Shown here piece after piece: positions 55,513 to 64,000 of a stretch of DNA of 64,000 nt. The translations under genes were made by a program, and so were the position numbers. Location of the stretch: NCBI GenBank assembly GCA_035361075.1, contig DAOSBX010000003.1, forward strand, positions 1 through 64,000, given 5' to 3'. The first letter of the stretch is position 1, and every line of letters begins with the position of its first letter. The notes beneath the pieces were generated by a model, which worked only from the letters and a program-made list of their open reading frames with translations, was not told where the DNA came from and searched no databases. The stretch is from Candidatus Hydrogenedens sp. (GTDB taxonomy: Bacteria > Hydrogenedentota > Hydrogenedentia > Hydrogenedentales > Hydrogenedentaceae).

Positions 55513-58500
55513 TTACCAGTTTATATCCAACTGGTTTCTTTTTGTATCGTAGAACTGAATTGAAAACCCATGATTTCCTTTTTCCTTGACACACTCAATA
55601 AAAATATTGTTTTTCCATCGTTTAAGTGTCACCTTAGCTTCAAGAATTTGGACTTCGTTCGAATGGATTGGGTTTTCAATTATTTTAGAATTATTGAGCC
55701 ATAATTTTATTCGGTTAGTAGTCTTAACCTGAACAATAACCTCCTTATTATCCTCATAATTAAATTCCGCAAAAGCGAACGCAATACCGTTATCTTGTTC
55801 GAGGTAAGAAGGATGTAATGGAATTGTAAGAGCTTGATGGAAGTTAAGGAAATGATTATTTTTCTTGTTTGTATACCATGGCTTCCATGTATTCACGCCA
55901 TATTTGCCGTAAAAAGATTCTGACAAATTTGTATTTTTGAATGAAGGATAATAGGTATCTTCTTCACTTTTGGGTATGGGAAATTCTCCAATAACCAACC
56001 ATTTACGGAAATATTTATCTCTTTCCGACCTAAACCACTCCACCGAAGATTGTGGAATAGGTAAAGGTTCTTCTGAAGGTATAGCCCTTCTCGAAAAATA
56101 AGTTGCCATATTTGTAAAGATATGAGTAGCCAATGGGTCAATGGAAATGTTTTCTAAAATATGCAGATGAGTGAATACAAGTTTTCCAATTCCGTAACGT
56201 TGGACCAGTATGTCATTAGCCCAGAAAGGTTCTATTTCATCTTGATGTGGGAAAACAACACAACCACATATATCCTCATCGCCTTTTTCTGCAATGACCT
56301 TAGATGAAATTATGTTATTAAAAGGTTTTTTCATAAGACATCGATTAGGTAGGTTTAAAAAGATAGGATGTGGTTTGACATAGTGAAAATGACTGCAATC
56401 GGGGTAGTTGTTTAAGTCTATTGTTGTAAATTCTGGACAGTCAGGGAAAATTTCCTTTAGCCTATTCCAATCATCAGGTGGAGAAAAGACAATCCCAATG
56501 GCTCCATACCGAACTTGTTCTAACATCATTAGAATCTCTTTATCGGGATAGCCAAAAATAGTATTAGAGATTGGAGGTAGAATATAAATATGAGGGATTT
56601 CTCCATTTTGGTCTATCCATTCAGAACAAATTTTTTCATAATAATTTGTAGGATCTATTATTTCAACTGGTATTTTAATAGGTGTAGGTGTAGGTGCTAC
56701 ATAATAGTCAAGTTTTACTTCCGAAACAACGTTATTATCTATTGATAGTTGAGCAACTAATAAATGATTCCCAATATTACTTGACCCTGAAATGTCCCCT
56801 TGCCATAAATCTGTGGTGTCTTTTTTAATTTTGATATTCTTTTTTTTCTTCTTCCATAACACTTGATTTGCTGGGCTTAGAATCTGAACAGTTAATCCAA
56901 CTTGAATTTCGGACTCATCTGCATCAGAATTTATAAAAATTTTATTATCTAAGCGGGGTAATGATATAACAACTGGGGATTCTTCTCCCTGAGTAAGATT
57001 TTGTTTTTCCAATGATAAGGAAATACGAAGATTATTATTTAGTGAGGAAAATTTCTGTAGGAGCTCGGTTGAGTTCTTAAATGTGTCTAATAAGGATTCA
57101 GCTTCTAAAAATAATGGTCGATTTAAAGTAGAAATACAATGCCCTGCAATTTTCCTATGCTGATAACAAGTATCTATATACGTTTGAATATTTGACAAAT
57201 AAATCTCTTTGATTTGTTCAAGCAAATTTTCAAAAGAATTTAAAGATAAGTTCAGGTCTCTTTCTTCAAACCCTTGTTTGATTTGTAGATAATATTTTTC
57301 GAGTATATTCCCTTTTGCATTTTTATCACATTCATTTTCTGAAATGACGTTATCAATACTCTTTACAGCAAAATGTAATATGTTATCATTACAAACATGC
57401 TCTAAAAATAATCGTGTCGCATTATTTGTGTATTGCTGAGGTTTAATGGAAATGTATTTCATTGGAGATAAATCAACTTTATAGGGTGGGCAAAAACAAA
57501 ACGTATCATTATTTCCCGAATCTTTATGTTGGATGCTAATAAATCTACTACGGTCAATTTTTCTAAAGAAATGGATAAGTGATTTTGGCTCTGGTGTCTC
57601 TGATGCATCTTCTATTTGAAACCAAACCAGAGAAGGATGATTTATTTGATTTGTTACAATTTCATCTATTTCACGTTCTACTACTTTTTGCCATTTATGG
57701 TGGTTTTGAGAATATTTTAACGAGGGTGTTTCTGAAACTAAAATGCCAATCTCATCACAGAGAGTTAAGACCTTATTAGGTAGAGGTTTGCCATGGGTGA
57801 ATAGAAAATTATATCCCAATTTCTTAACGATTAATAGATTCTCTCTGATTATTTTTTCTGACAATGAGTCTGTGTTTATATCTTTATAGTTCCAATCAAA
57901 GTCTAAGGCTTTTACAAAAAATGGCTTGAAGTTAAAAATGAAATAATTTTGACGAACACTAAAATCCCTCATTCCGAATTTAACCTTGGCTAAATCAGAG
58001 TTATTTTCATTTTGGTATTCTACAGTTATGTCATACAAAATCGGTGAATCTGGATCCCATAAGTCAAATTTTTTTAAGGGTATTACAATCTTTGGGAGAT
58101 GATGTTTAATATCGACGCCTAATTCTGGAATTTTAACTGTGTAAGTACCTCCTTTTTGATTTGTATGGGCATTTATGATTAGCATTTTGCCCATAATATC
58201 TGACCTGACACAGACCTTTTGAATATAGAACAAATCTCTTTGCTCTAAATAGACATCCCCCCAAATCCCAGGATAATTCAACCATGAAGAATCATAGATG
58301 AATTTATGGTACGTTTCTTCAATTTTTGAAAAAGGAGACAATTTAATAGCAAGAAAATTCTTTCCTGGCTTTATATATTTTGTAATATGTATTTGAAAAG
58401 GTGAAAATGCTCCGCCTAAATGTTTACCAATATAATTGTTATTAAGCCACAGAGATGCTGAGAAGTTAACATTACTTAAATAAAGGAAAAGTAGTTTATT

Positions 58501-58719
58501 ATCTGGTATTTCTTGAATTTCAAATTCTCTAAAGTACCATAAGGTTGTTGTTATAGGATTAAATTGAGGTGGGATAGGTTCTATTTGTGGAACTTGGATT
58601 TCTATACCGTGTCCCAAAGGTGGGGTATTAAACCATTCTTCTGCCTCACCCTGTTGATTAGGGTCAGGAACAACAGTCCAGATACCATCAAGATTAAATT
58701 TTTGTCGATTCGGAAACAT
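55513..58719 (-). CDS. GH2-like (beta-galactosidase/glucuronidase type) protein with atypical catalytic site
   Basis: 1068 residues without a signal peptide. The N-terminal jelly-roll (residues 9-155: LDGIWTVVPD, ASLWLNNNYIGKH) and immunoglobulin-like segment (to about 250) are of GH2 type. In the barrel, NHPSLVWFQIED (360-371) aligns with the GH2 motif NHPSVxxWSxxNE, but Asn-Glu is replaced by Glu370-Asp371, and the barrel is cut short. Residues 550-680 look beta-rich, 680-900 resemble a glutamine amidotransferase-like domain, and the end (950-1065) is a lectin-like sandwich. Probably not a standard hydrolase. First of a two-gene minus-strand unit. Confidence 0.72.
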   Translation of the reverse strand: MFPNRQKFNLDGIWTVVPDPNQQGEAEEWFNTPPLGHGIEIQVPQIEPIPPQFNPITTTLWYFREFEIQEIPDNKLLFLYLSNVNFSASLWLNNNYIGKHLGGAFSPFQIHITKYIKPGKNFLAIKLSPFSKIEETYHKFIYDSSWLNYPGIWGDVYLEQRDLFYIQKVCVRSDIMGKMLIINAHTNQKGGTYTVKIPELGVDIKHHLPKIVIPLKKFDLWDPDSPILYDITVEYQNENNSDLAKVKFGMRDFSVRQNYFIFNFKPFFVKALDFDWNYKDINTDSLSEKIIRENLLIVKKLGYNFLFTHGKPLPNKVLTLCDEIGILVSETPSLKYSQNHHKWQKVVEREIDEIVTNQINHPSLVWFQIEDASETPEPKSLIHFFRKIDRSRFISIQHKDSGNNDTFCFCPPYKVDLSPMKYISIKPQQYTNNATRLFLEHVCNDNILHFAVKSIDNVISENECDKNAKGNILEKYYLQIKQGFEERDLNLSLNSFENLLEQIKEIYLSNIQTYIDTCYQHRKIAGHCISTLNRPLFLEAESLLDTFKNSTELLQKFSSLNNNLRISLSLEKQNLTQGEESPVVISLPRLDNKIFINSDADESEIQVGLTVQILSPANQVLWKKKKKNIKIKKDTTDLWQGDISGSSNIGNHLLVAQLSIDNNVVSEVKLDYYVAPTPTPIKIPVEIIDPTNYYEKICSEWIDQNGEIPHIYILPPISNTIFGYPDKEILMMLEQVRYGAIGIVFSPPDDWNRLKEIFPDCPEFTTIDLNNYPDCSHFHYVKPHPIFLNLPNRCLMKKPFNNIISSKVIAEKGDEDICGCVVFPHQDEIEPFWANDILVQRYGIGKLVFTHLHILENISIDPLATHIFTNMATYFSRRAIPSEEPLPIPQSSVEWFRSERDKYFRKWLVIGEFPIPKSEEDTYYPSFKNTNLSESFYGKYGVNTWKPWYTNKKNNHFLNFHQALTIPLHPSYLEQDNGIAFAFAEFNYEDNKEVIVQVKTTNRIKLWLNNSKIIENPIHSNEVQILEAKVTLKRWKNNIFIECVKEKGNHGFSIQFYDTKRNQLDINW

Positions 58720-58841
58720 CTATTATCCTCAATGATTCTCGAGAGGAATAAGAATTTTACTTTTATTTTTAGTCCCAGTTCAAATTATACTACTATCTCG
58801 AGTTAATTATATGAAGAAATGATGAACATGAAAGGAATTGT

Positions 58842-59855
58842 ATGATTGTAGTTATGTTAACTATGATATCAATTATTAATAAAATTGCTACTGATAATTT
58901 TCAACTTCCTGAACCTGCAGATATATTTAAAAATTTTACACAAAAAAATTCAAATTACGATGTAATACTTCGCCCTGATAAAGATGAACCTGAGTGGTGG
59001 GCTGGTGCTCCATCAGTAGTTCGAGATTCCAATGGTATTTTTTGGCTTGCATGTAGAATGAGAACCGCCGAAGGACAAAGAGGTTTAAGGGGTTATGAGA
59101 TTAGAATATTAAAAAGTGAAGATGGAATTCATTTCAAGACTGTTAAAAATATTTTGCGTGAACAGGTACCCGTTTCTGGTTTTGAGCGTCCAGCCATTGT
59201 GATTGATAAAAAGACAAGCAAATATAAATTATATGCATGTTCGCCTGATGAACATGGGGTATGGTCAATAATTAAGTTTGATGATGCAGATACCCCCGAG
59301 GAGTTTAAGCCTGATACAGCAAAAAAGGTAATTCAGCCTCCTGAAAAGAGATTTGAACGAGATATTCAACCTCGAGGATATAAAGACCCTTTTATTTTTA
59401 TCCATGATAATTTATATCACTGTTATGTAATAGGGTATATCCGAGAAAATGAATGGATATTCCACTTTACAAGTGAGGATGGTGAAACATGGAAACCAAT
59501 AGGAAATAGTATCGAGCCGATAATGAACTTGAATGGATGGCATAACTTTTTTGTGCGTCCCTCATCTATTTTACCTTTAGGAGTTGGATTCGTGTTTGTT
59601 TATGAAGGTTCAAATATGAATTGGTATGACCCTGTTTACAATATAGCAACAGGTTTAGGTTTTACTTTTGACCTTCATAATATAATAGATTTAACGCCAA
59701 ACTCTCCGTTTTTGGTAAGTTTAACACCTGGGGATAAATTTGCTACATTTAGGTATTCTCATTGGTTATGGGTTAATGATGAGGTGTGGATTTATGCAGA
59801 AGTTGTTTGCCCAAATCGTACCCATGAGATAAGGCTATACAGAGTAAAGAGGTAA
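58842..59855 (+). CDS. Five-bladed propeller glycosidase-like protein (GH43/GH130-like)
   Basis: 337 residues with a weak N-terminal hydrophobic stretch (residues 1-13) that may be a short signal. Blade motifs fit GH43/GH32/GH130 folds: EWWAGAPSVVRDSNGIFWLACR, VSGFERPAIVID, RGYKDPFIFIHDNLYHCYVIG and FVRPSSILPLGVGFVFVYEG. Asp or Glu residues opening these blades (KDP, ERP) could be catalytic, but the set cannot be assigned with confidence. AAAGGAATTG precedes the ATG. Divergent from the GH2-like gene, with a 122-base gap. Confidence 0.65.
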   Translation: MIVVMLTMISIINKIATDNFQLPEPADIFKNFTQKNSNYDVILRPDKDEPEWWAGAPSVVRDSNGIFWLACRMRTAEGQRGLRGYEIRILKSEDGIHFKTVKNILREQVPVSGFERPAIVIDKKTSKYKLYACSPDEHGVWSIIKFDDADTPEEFKPDTAKKVIQPPEKRFERDIQPRGYKDPFIFIHDNLYHCYVIGYIRENEWIFHFTSEDGETWKPIGNSIEPIMNLNGWHNFFVRPSSILPLGVGFVFVYEGSNMNWYDPVYNIATGLGFTFDLHNIIDLTPNSPFLVSLTPGDKFATFRYSHWLWVNDEVWIYAEVVCPNRTHEIRLYRVKR

Positions 59856-59914
59856 ACATTAGAACGCAAGTTTAAAATATTATCCTGTTTATTTTAAAAT
59901 ATTCTTCCATTATT

Positions 59915-61246
59915 GTGATGATTACCCACCTACATGAAAGGAATGCGAAAGTGGAAAAAATTGTAAATCTTTGTAAAAGAAGAGGTTTAATTTTTCAGTC
60001 CAGTGAGATTTATGGAGGTATCAATGGATTTTGGGATTATGGTCCATTAGGGGTTGAACTGAAAAAGAACTTAAAAGATGATTGGTGGTATGTGTTTGTT
60101 CAAACAAGAGAAGACATGCTTGGCTTGGATGCCAGTATTATAATGCACCCAGATACTTGGGTAGCCAGTGGTCATGTTGCTGAGTTTCATGACATGTTGG
60201 TTGATTGTAAATCATGCAAGAAACGATTCCGTGCTGACCATATTGAAGGTGACCGTTGTCCAGAATGTGGTGGAGAATTAACAGAACCACGTGCATTTAA
60301 CAGTATGTTAAGAACACGGATTGGGGTGAGTGATGATACCGCTGTGGATACTTATCTTCGACCTGAGACCTGCCAATCTATTTTTGTGGATTTTAAGCAA
60401 ATATATAGTACCAGCCGTGTTAAAGTCCCATTTGGTATTGCACAAATAGGTAAAAGCTTTAGAAATGAAGTAAATCCACGAAACTTTATTTTTAGGAGCC
60501 GTGAATTTGAACAGATGGAAATTGAATTTTTCTGCAGGGAAGAGGAAGAAGAAAAGTGGTTTGAACGTTGGCAGGAATGGATTTGGCAATGGTATTTGGA
60601 TATTGGTATTCGAGAGAATAAACTCCGCTGGTATGAACATCCAAAGGAGTCTTTAGCACATTACTCTAAGAGAACAGTTGATATCGAATATGAATTCCCA
60701 TTTGGATGGGGTGAACTCCAAGGGTTAGCTAATCGTGGCAAATTTGATTTAACACAGCACTCAAACTATTCAAAAAAAGACCTTTCATATTTCGACCCTG
60801 AAAAAAATGAGAGATATATTCCCACAGTGATAGAGCCATCAGCTGGTGTGGATAGAACTATATTGGCAGTGTTGTGTGATGCTTACGATGAAGAAATGGT
60901 AGAAGGAGAATTACGTATAGTACTTCGACTCCATCCACGTCTGGCTCCTATTAAGGCAGGTATTTTTCCATTAGTTAAAAAACATGGACTGGCTGAAATT
61001 GCTACAGACCTTGAGAAAAAATTGCGTAAAAAGTTTATAACATTTTATGATGATTCTGGTGCCATCGGACGAAGATACCGCCGAATGGATGAAGTCGGAA
61101 CCCCATTCTGTATTACGGTTGATTTTCAGACTAAAGAAGATGGAACCGTAACTATTCGTGAACGTGATGCAATGACACAAGTTCGACTACCTATGGAAGA
61201 TGTTGCAGGTTTTATAGAAAAACACATTACTCATGAACGCACATAG
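59915..61246 (+). CDS. glyQS: Glycyl-tRNA synthetase, dimeric class II type
   Basis: Charges tRNA-Gly. N-terminal KRRGLIFQSSEIYGGINGFWDYGPLGVELK is the family signature; zinc-type cysteines follow (CKSCKKRF, RCPECGG). Class II motif 2 is FRNEVNPRNFIFRSREFEQME and motif 3 lies near PSAGVDRTILAVL. The anticodon-binding domain covers about 345-440. Length 443 fits the single-chain alpha2 type. The start may be ATG 59915 or GTG 59951 (MEKIVNLCKRRG), which aligns better with homologues and has AAAGGA upstream. Confidence 0.96.
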   Translation: MMITHLHERNAKVEKIVNLCKRRGLIFQSSEIYGGINGFWDYGPLGVELKKNLKDDWWYVFVQTREDMLGLDASIIMHPDTWVASGHVAEFHDMLVDCKSCKKRFRADHIEGDRCPECGGELTEPRAFNSMLRTRIGVSDDTAVDTYLRPETCQSIFVDFKQIYSTSRVKVPFGIAQIGKSFRNEVNPRNFIFRSREFEQMEIEFFCREEEEEKWFERWQEWIWQWYLDIGIRENKLRWYEHPKESLAHYSKRTVDIEYEFPFGWGELQGLANRGKFDLTQHSNYSKKDLSYFDPEKNERYIPTVIEPSAGVDRTILAVLCDAYDEEMVEGELRIVLRLHPRLAPIKAGIFPLVKKHGLAEIATDLEKKLRKKFITFYDDSGAIGRRYRRMDEVGTPFCITVDFQTKEDGTVTIRERDAMTQVRLPMEDVAGFIEKHITHERT

Positions 61247-61254
61247 TTTTTCCC

Positions 61255-61986
61255 ATGGAATTATTTGATACATGTGCTGATAACTATGACCAATTTCGCA
61301 CAGGAAGTGCTCCTTATCTTTTTACAGTTATATCTCTCTTAAAACGATTTAAAATCAATTCTTTACTCGATTTAGGTTGTGGAACAGGAAACCTTTATTA
61401 TCAACTCTCTCCGCATTGGAAAGGCAAATATATTGGACTTGATATTTCATTAAAAATGCTGAGAAAGGCACAAGAAAAACGACTTCCTGCAAATTGGGTT
61501 CATGCTGATGTACATGATATTCCATGTTCTGACAATTCCTTTGATGCAATTTCAGGAATTTATGTTTTACACCTGTTAGATAGCCTTCCCAAAATGGTAT
61601 CAGAATGCCGAAGGGTATTAAAACATGGTTGGGTACTTTTCGTTTCTGCTCCTCATCTTTTTATCAAAAATCACCCTTTAAATCAGTTTTTCCCCAGTTT
61701 TTCCGAAATAGATATTCAACGTTTTCCGAAAGAGGAGGATATTGTAAACATGCTTATGGAGGCAGGTTTTTATAATATTCATCAAGAATATTATATATCA
61801 GTTAGAGATTGGTTATCAGAAGAATATCTGCAAAAAATTAGTTCGAAATTTATTTCAACATTACGACTCATTCCACAAAATGAATTTGAAGAGGGACTTA
61901 TTAAAATGAAAGAGGAAGTATTAAAAAATAAGTCACCAAAACGTATTCCTTGGGAAAGTGTTTTAATTGTAGGATTTTGTGATTAA
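61255..61986 (+). CDS. Class I SAM-dependent methyltransferase
   Basis: Rossmann methyltransferase of 243 residues: motif I LLDLGCGTGNL, acidic loop GLDISLKML, motif II WVHADVHDIPCSDNSFD and GIYVLHLL, followed by a post-core segment with RRVLKHGWVLFVS. It resembles UbiE/BioC-type small-molecule methyltransferases. Substrate unknown. Starts 9 bases after the glycyl-tRNA synthetase gene, probably the same transcript. Confidence 0.9.
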   Translation: MELFDTCADNYDQFRTGSAPYLFTVISLLKRFKINSLLDLGCGTGNLYYQLSPHWKGKYIGLDISLKMLRKAQEKRLPANWVHADVHDIPCSDNSFDAISGIYVLHLLDSLPKMVSECRRVLKHGWVLFVSAPHLFIKNHPLNQFFPSFSEIDIQRFPKEEDIVNMLMEAGFYNIHQEYYISVRDWLSEEYLQKISSKFISTLRLIPQNEFEEGLIKMKEEVLKNKSPKRIPWESVLIVGFCD

Positions 61987-61993
61987 TAAAAAC

Positions 61994-62929
61994 TTATCTG
62001 TTGGTATTTTGGGGTAATAATTCAATTTCAAAAAGGGTATCCCAATATTTACCCGTTATTAAAAGATGGTAGTTGTCATTACGAAATGCTATACCATTTA
62101 ATACATCTGCGTGAGTGGGGTTTAATAATTGATTTTTTAATCCATATAAATTTATTTTTCCAACCACATTTCCTGTGTCTGGTTGTATAACTACTATAAA
62201 ATCTTTATACCATACATTAGCACAAATATAGCCCTCAATAAACTCGAGTTCATTTAATTGAGTAATTGGATTCCCTCCTTCCTGAACAAATATCGTTTTT
62301 ACAACTTTAAACGTTTCAGGCTCACGAAAAGAAAGATATGCTGACCCATCTGACATTATTAAATATTTACCATCATAGGTAAGTCCCCATCCTTCTCCCT
62401 CATAAAAGAACCCCTTTTGGAACTCAAGAGTGTCTCGAGAGTAGACAAAACAAATACCTTCTTCCCATGTTATTTGATATAGCAAATTTCCAACAAGTGC
62501 TATTCCCTCCCCAAAAATTTTACTAAATGTTTGACCATTATATTCCTGAGGTAAACTCCTTGATAGTAAGGGAACCCCTGTTTCTAATTCTACAATGCGA
62601 ATAGAAGATTCTCCATATAATCCTGTGCTTTCGTAAAGTACACCATTATCCCAAATTAAACCTTGAGTAAAAGCAGAACTGTCATGTGGGTATTTAGATA
62701 CAATACGATATGTTAATGTAAAAGGATACTGGGAAGGCCAAAAGGCTGATGTGATTTCATCTTCACCTTCTCCTTCAGGTGGGTGATTGGTTACTCCTTC
62801 GGGTTCTGTGTGTATTTGCCCCTCAGGAGTTAAAGTATTTACACTTTCCCCCTCTATTGGTTTTTTGTTTTCACAACAGGGAAGAAACAAAAAGCAATGT
62901 ATCAGTATAATAATAATGTAACGTTTCAT
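61994..62929 (-). CDS. Glutaminyl-peptide cyclotransferase, lipoprotein
   Basis: Forms pyroglutamate from N-terminal glutamine. Signal ends in FLPCC, so Cys18 or Cys19 is likely lipidated. A linker rich in Pro-Glu-Gly (TPEGQ, EPEGV, PPEGEGE) follows to about residue 58, then a five-bladed propeller of the plant/bacterial glutamine cyclotransferase type: YPHDSSAFTQGLIWDNGVLYESTGLYGES, GEGIALVGNLLYQITWEEG and GEGWGLTYDGKYLIMSDGS. Probably anchored to the envelope. Its 3' end is 7 bases from the methyltransferase stop. Confidence 0.9.
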   Translation of the reverse strand: MKRYIIIILIHCFLFLPCCENKKPIEGESVNTLTPEGQIHTEPEGVTNHPPEGEGEDEITSAFWPSQYPFTLTYRIVSKYPHDSSAFTQGLIWDNGVLYESTGLYGESSIRIVELETGVPLLSRSLPQEYNGQTFSKIFGEGIALVGNLLYQITWEEGICFVYSRDTLEFQKGFFYEGEGWGLTYDGKYLIMSDGSAYLSFREPETFKVVKTIFVQEGGNPITQLNELEFIEGYICANVWYKDFIVVIQPDTGNVVGKINLYGLKNQLLNPTHADVLNGIAFRNDNYHLLITGKYWDTLFEIELLPQNTNR

Positions 62930-63005
62930 AGATGCTCATAAGTTATTTAGTGATTATTTAAAATGTTTTTTAGAAAAGTATAACAAAAGAAATAGAAAAC
63001 AAAAA

Positions 63006-63938
63006 ATGATTATCCCTCAAAGAATACAAATACAAACACAAACAGGGTGCAATGGCCGTTGTGTATTTTGTCCCAATGAACAATTTATAAAAGCACATCT
63101 TCCCACAGGAAGAATGCCAAAGGAACTATTTTGTTCCATCATTGATCAATTGGCAACTCTAAACCCACATCGGATTATGCCCTATTTACAAAACGAACCA
63201 TTGCTGGATGAACGGTTGCCAGAATTAGTTGAATATATTCATAAAAAGATGCCCAAAGTAACAACATTAGTTGTAAGTAATGGAACACGATTGAATAATG
63301 AAATGGGAGAAAAATTAATAGAAAGTGGGTTAAAACGACTGAAAGTAAGTTTACAATCTTTAAATGATGAAGTTAATCAACAACTTATGGGTTATCCTGC
63401 AAAACCTGTCATTGAAAATATTATAATTTTTTCAAATTTATTAAAAAAGAAACAATCCGATATGGATTTTAGGGTCTCTACAATAGTTACCTCTAAGAAT
63501 GAAAAAGAGATTGATGAAATGAAGAAACTCTGGGGAAAGTATGGTATCCGTCTTGTTTTATCATCGCTTGAGAATAGGGGTGGAAATATTTCTAATGTCT
63601 TAGAGTTATCTAATACCCCCGAGATGCGTTTAAGAAGAGGATGTATTCGTCCAACTCGTGATATGTGTATTCTGTTTAATGGTAAAGTTGTTTTGTGCTG
63701 TGTGGATTGGCTTAGAACGGTAATTTTGGGTGACCTTAACGAAAAATCGATAACAGAGATATGGAATTCTCCTCGTCTTCAAATGATTCGTGAAGGGTTA
63801 AATATGGAGGATTGTTGTCATTTGCCCGAAATATGTCGAAATTGTTCTGAAGCCGTAGAAAACTATAGAAAAACCCCTTCATGGTTAAAACAAATTAAAA
63901 ATTCCTTTAAACAGGTATTCCAAAATCTGACAAAATAG
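63006..63938 (+). CDS. Radical SAM protein with SPASM/twitch-type C-terminal cluster domain
   Basis: The [4Fe-4S] motif C15-x3-C19-x2-C22 (CNGRCVFC) binds SAM. Later elements include the glycine motif region (ISLQSLN-like VSLQSLNDEV) and a C-terminal cysteine set (GCIRPTRDMC, LCCVDW, CCHLPEICRNC) with GDLNEKSITEIWNSPRL, the usual SPASM marker. This is the MoaA/AlbA-like group that modifies peptides, sugars or enzymes. No precursor peptide or partner is seen in the remaining 62 bases. Substrate unknown. Confidence 0.87.
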   Translation: MIIPQRIQIQTQTGCNGRCVFCPNEQFIKAHLPTGRMPKELFCSIIDQLATLNPHRIMPYLQNEPLLDERLPELVEYIHKKMPKVTTLVVSNGTRLNNEMGEKLIESGLKRLKVSLQSLNDEVNQQLMGYPAKPVIENIIIFSNLLKKKQSDMDFRVSTIVTSKNEKEIDEMKKLWGKYGIRLVLSSLENRGGNISNVLELSNTPEMRLRRGCIRPTRDMCILFNGKVVLCCVDWLRTVILGDLNEKSITEIWNSPRLQMIREGLNMEDCCHLPEICRNCSEAVENYRKTPSWLKQIKNSFKQVFQNLTK

Positions 63939-64000
63939 GTCTGATTTGTTTTTTTACTTTTATTTCTCAGGATATTTAACTTCGTAAGTTTTATTATCAA

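Noticed and set aside
58774..58800. GTTCAAAT-like sequence resembling a tRNA T-loop
   Set aside because: No matching acceptor, D or anticodon stems could be formed around it; no tRNA gene is supported anywhere in the window.
59871..59903. Direct repeat TTTAAAATATT (twice, 11 bases)
   Set aside because: Short, AT-only and in an AT-rich gap; likely chance.
63945..63975. T-rich tract after the radical SAM gene as terminator
   Set aside because: No stem-loop precedes it within the visible sequence.

Overview
The window is a gene-dense, AT-rich bacterial chromosome segment with no rRNA, tRNA, insertion sequence, phage gene or CRISPR array visible. It encodes an outer-membrane, LPS-type cell envelope: BamA, a Skp/OmpH chaperone, LpxD and a fused LpxC-FabZ. 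It also carries genes more familiar from Gram-positives (DisA, McsA/McsB/ClpC, and PyrK with a class 1B PyrD) and a type IV pilin-like protein with the '[14 protein letters not shown]' tail common in Lentisphaerae, Planctomycetes and Hydrogenedentes-type bacteria. Many secreted carbohydrate-active enzymes and a Tat-exported Gfo/Idh/MocA oxidoreductase fit the same picture. I infer an uncultured-type member of the PVC/FCB neighbourhood (a Hydrogenedentota-like lineage is my best guess); this rests on gene content only.

Layout. 1-3848: 3' part of disA followed by pyrK-pyrD-pyrF-pyrE, tightly packed. 3885-10267: a divergent GH4-type protein, a secreted HEAT-repeat protein overlapping an acylphosphatase, a secreted sugar isomerase-like TIM barrel ended by a clear terminator, a sialidase and an aldo/keto reductase. 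10260-16519: mixed strands with an EF-hand protein, a GT2 glycosyltransferase, two tandem alpha/beta hydrolases, a DMT transporter, a metallophosphoesterase, the pilin-like protein and a small membrane protein. 16699-20908: mcsA-mcsB-clpC, where the McsB homologue has lost the kinase's key residues. 20963-26436: outer-membrane biogenesis (bamA, skp, lpxD, lpxC-fabZ). 26629-29862: an HlyD/ABC-2 exporter. 29967-34363: MFS protein, phosphatidylcholine synthase-like enzyme, arabinofuranosyltransferase-like membrane glycosyltransferase and a phosphopantetheinyl transferase. 34367-42620: Tat oxidoreductase, ExeA-like ATPase, hybrid histidine kinase and a seven-LysM lytic transglycosylase. 42721-49769: PEBP-like protein, GH38 alpha-mannosidase, PsiE-like protein and an ABC-2 transporter with a pseudopilin-tail protein. 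49781-53158: sugar nucleotidyltransferase, PilB/GspE-type ATPase and a TPR membrane protein. 53155-59855: propeller/toroid protein, GH2-like protein and a second propeller enzyme. 59915-63938: glycyl-tRNA synthetase, a methyltransferase, a lipoprotein glutamine cyclotransferase and a radical SAM/SPASM protein.

How the genes work together. Three groups look functionally coherent: pyrimidine synthesis (five genes with c-di-AMP synthase), protein quality control (mcsA-mcsB-clpC), and lipid A plus outer-membrane protein assembly. Sialidase, alpha-mannosidase, GH4, GH2-like and GH43/130-like proteins suggest a life on complex glycans. Pilin, PilB-type ATPase, ExeA-like ATPase and the pseudopilin-tail protein are scattered pieces of a type II secretion/type IV pilus-like machine.

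No stretch longer than 300 bases lacks a gene. The longest gaps are about 200 bases (6945-7147, 26437-26628, 35732-35933); the second shows nothing beyond AT-rich spacer. Functions are assigned from motifs read by eye; none was tested by database search.
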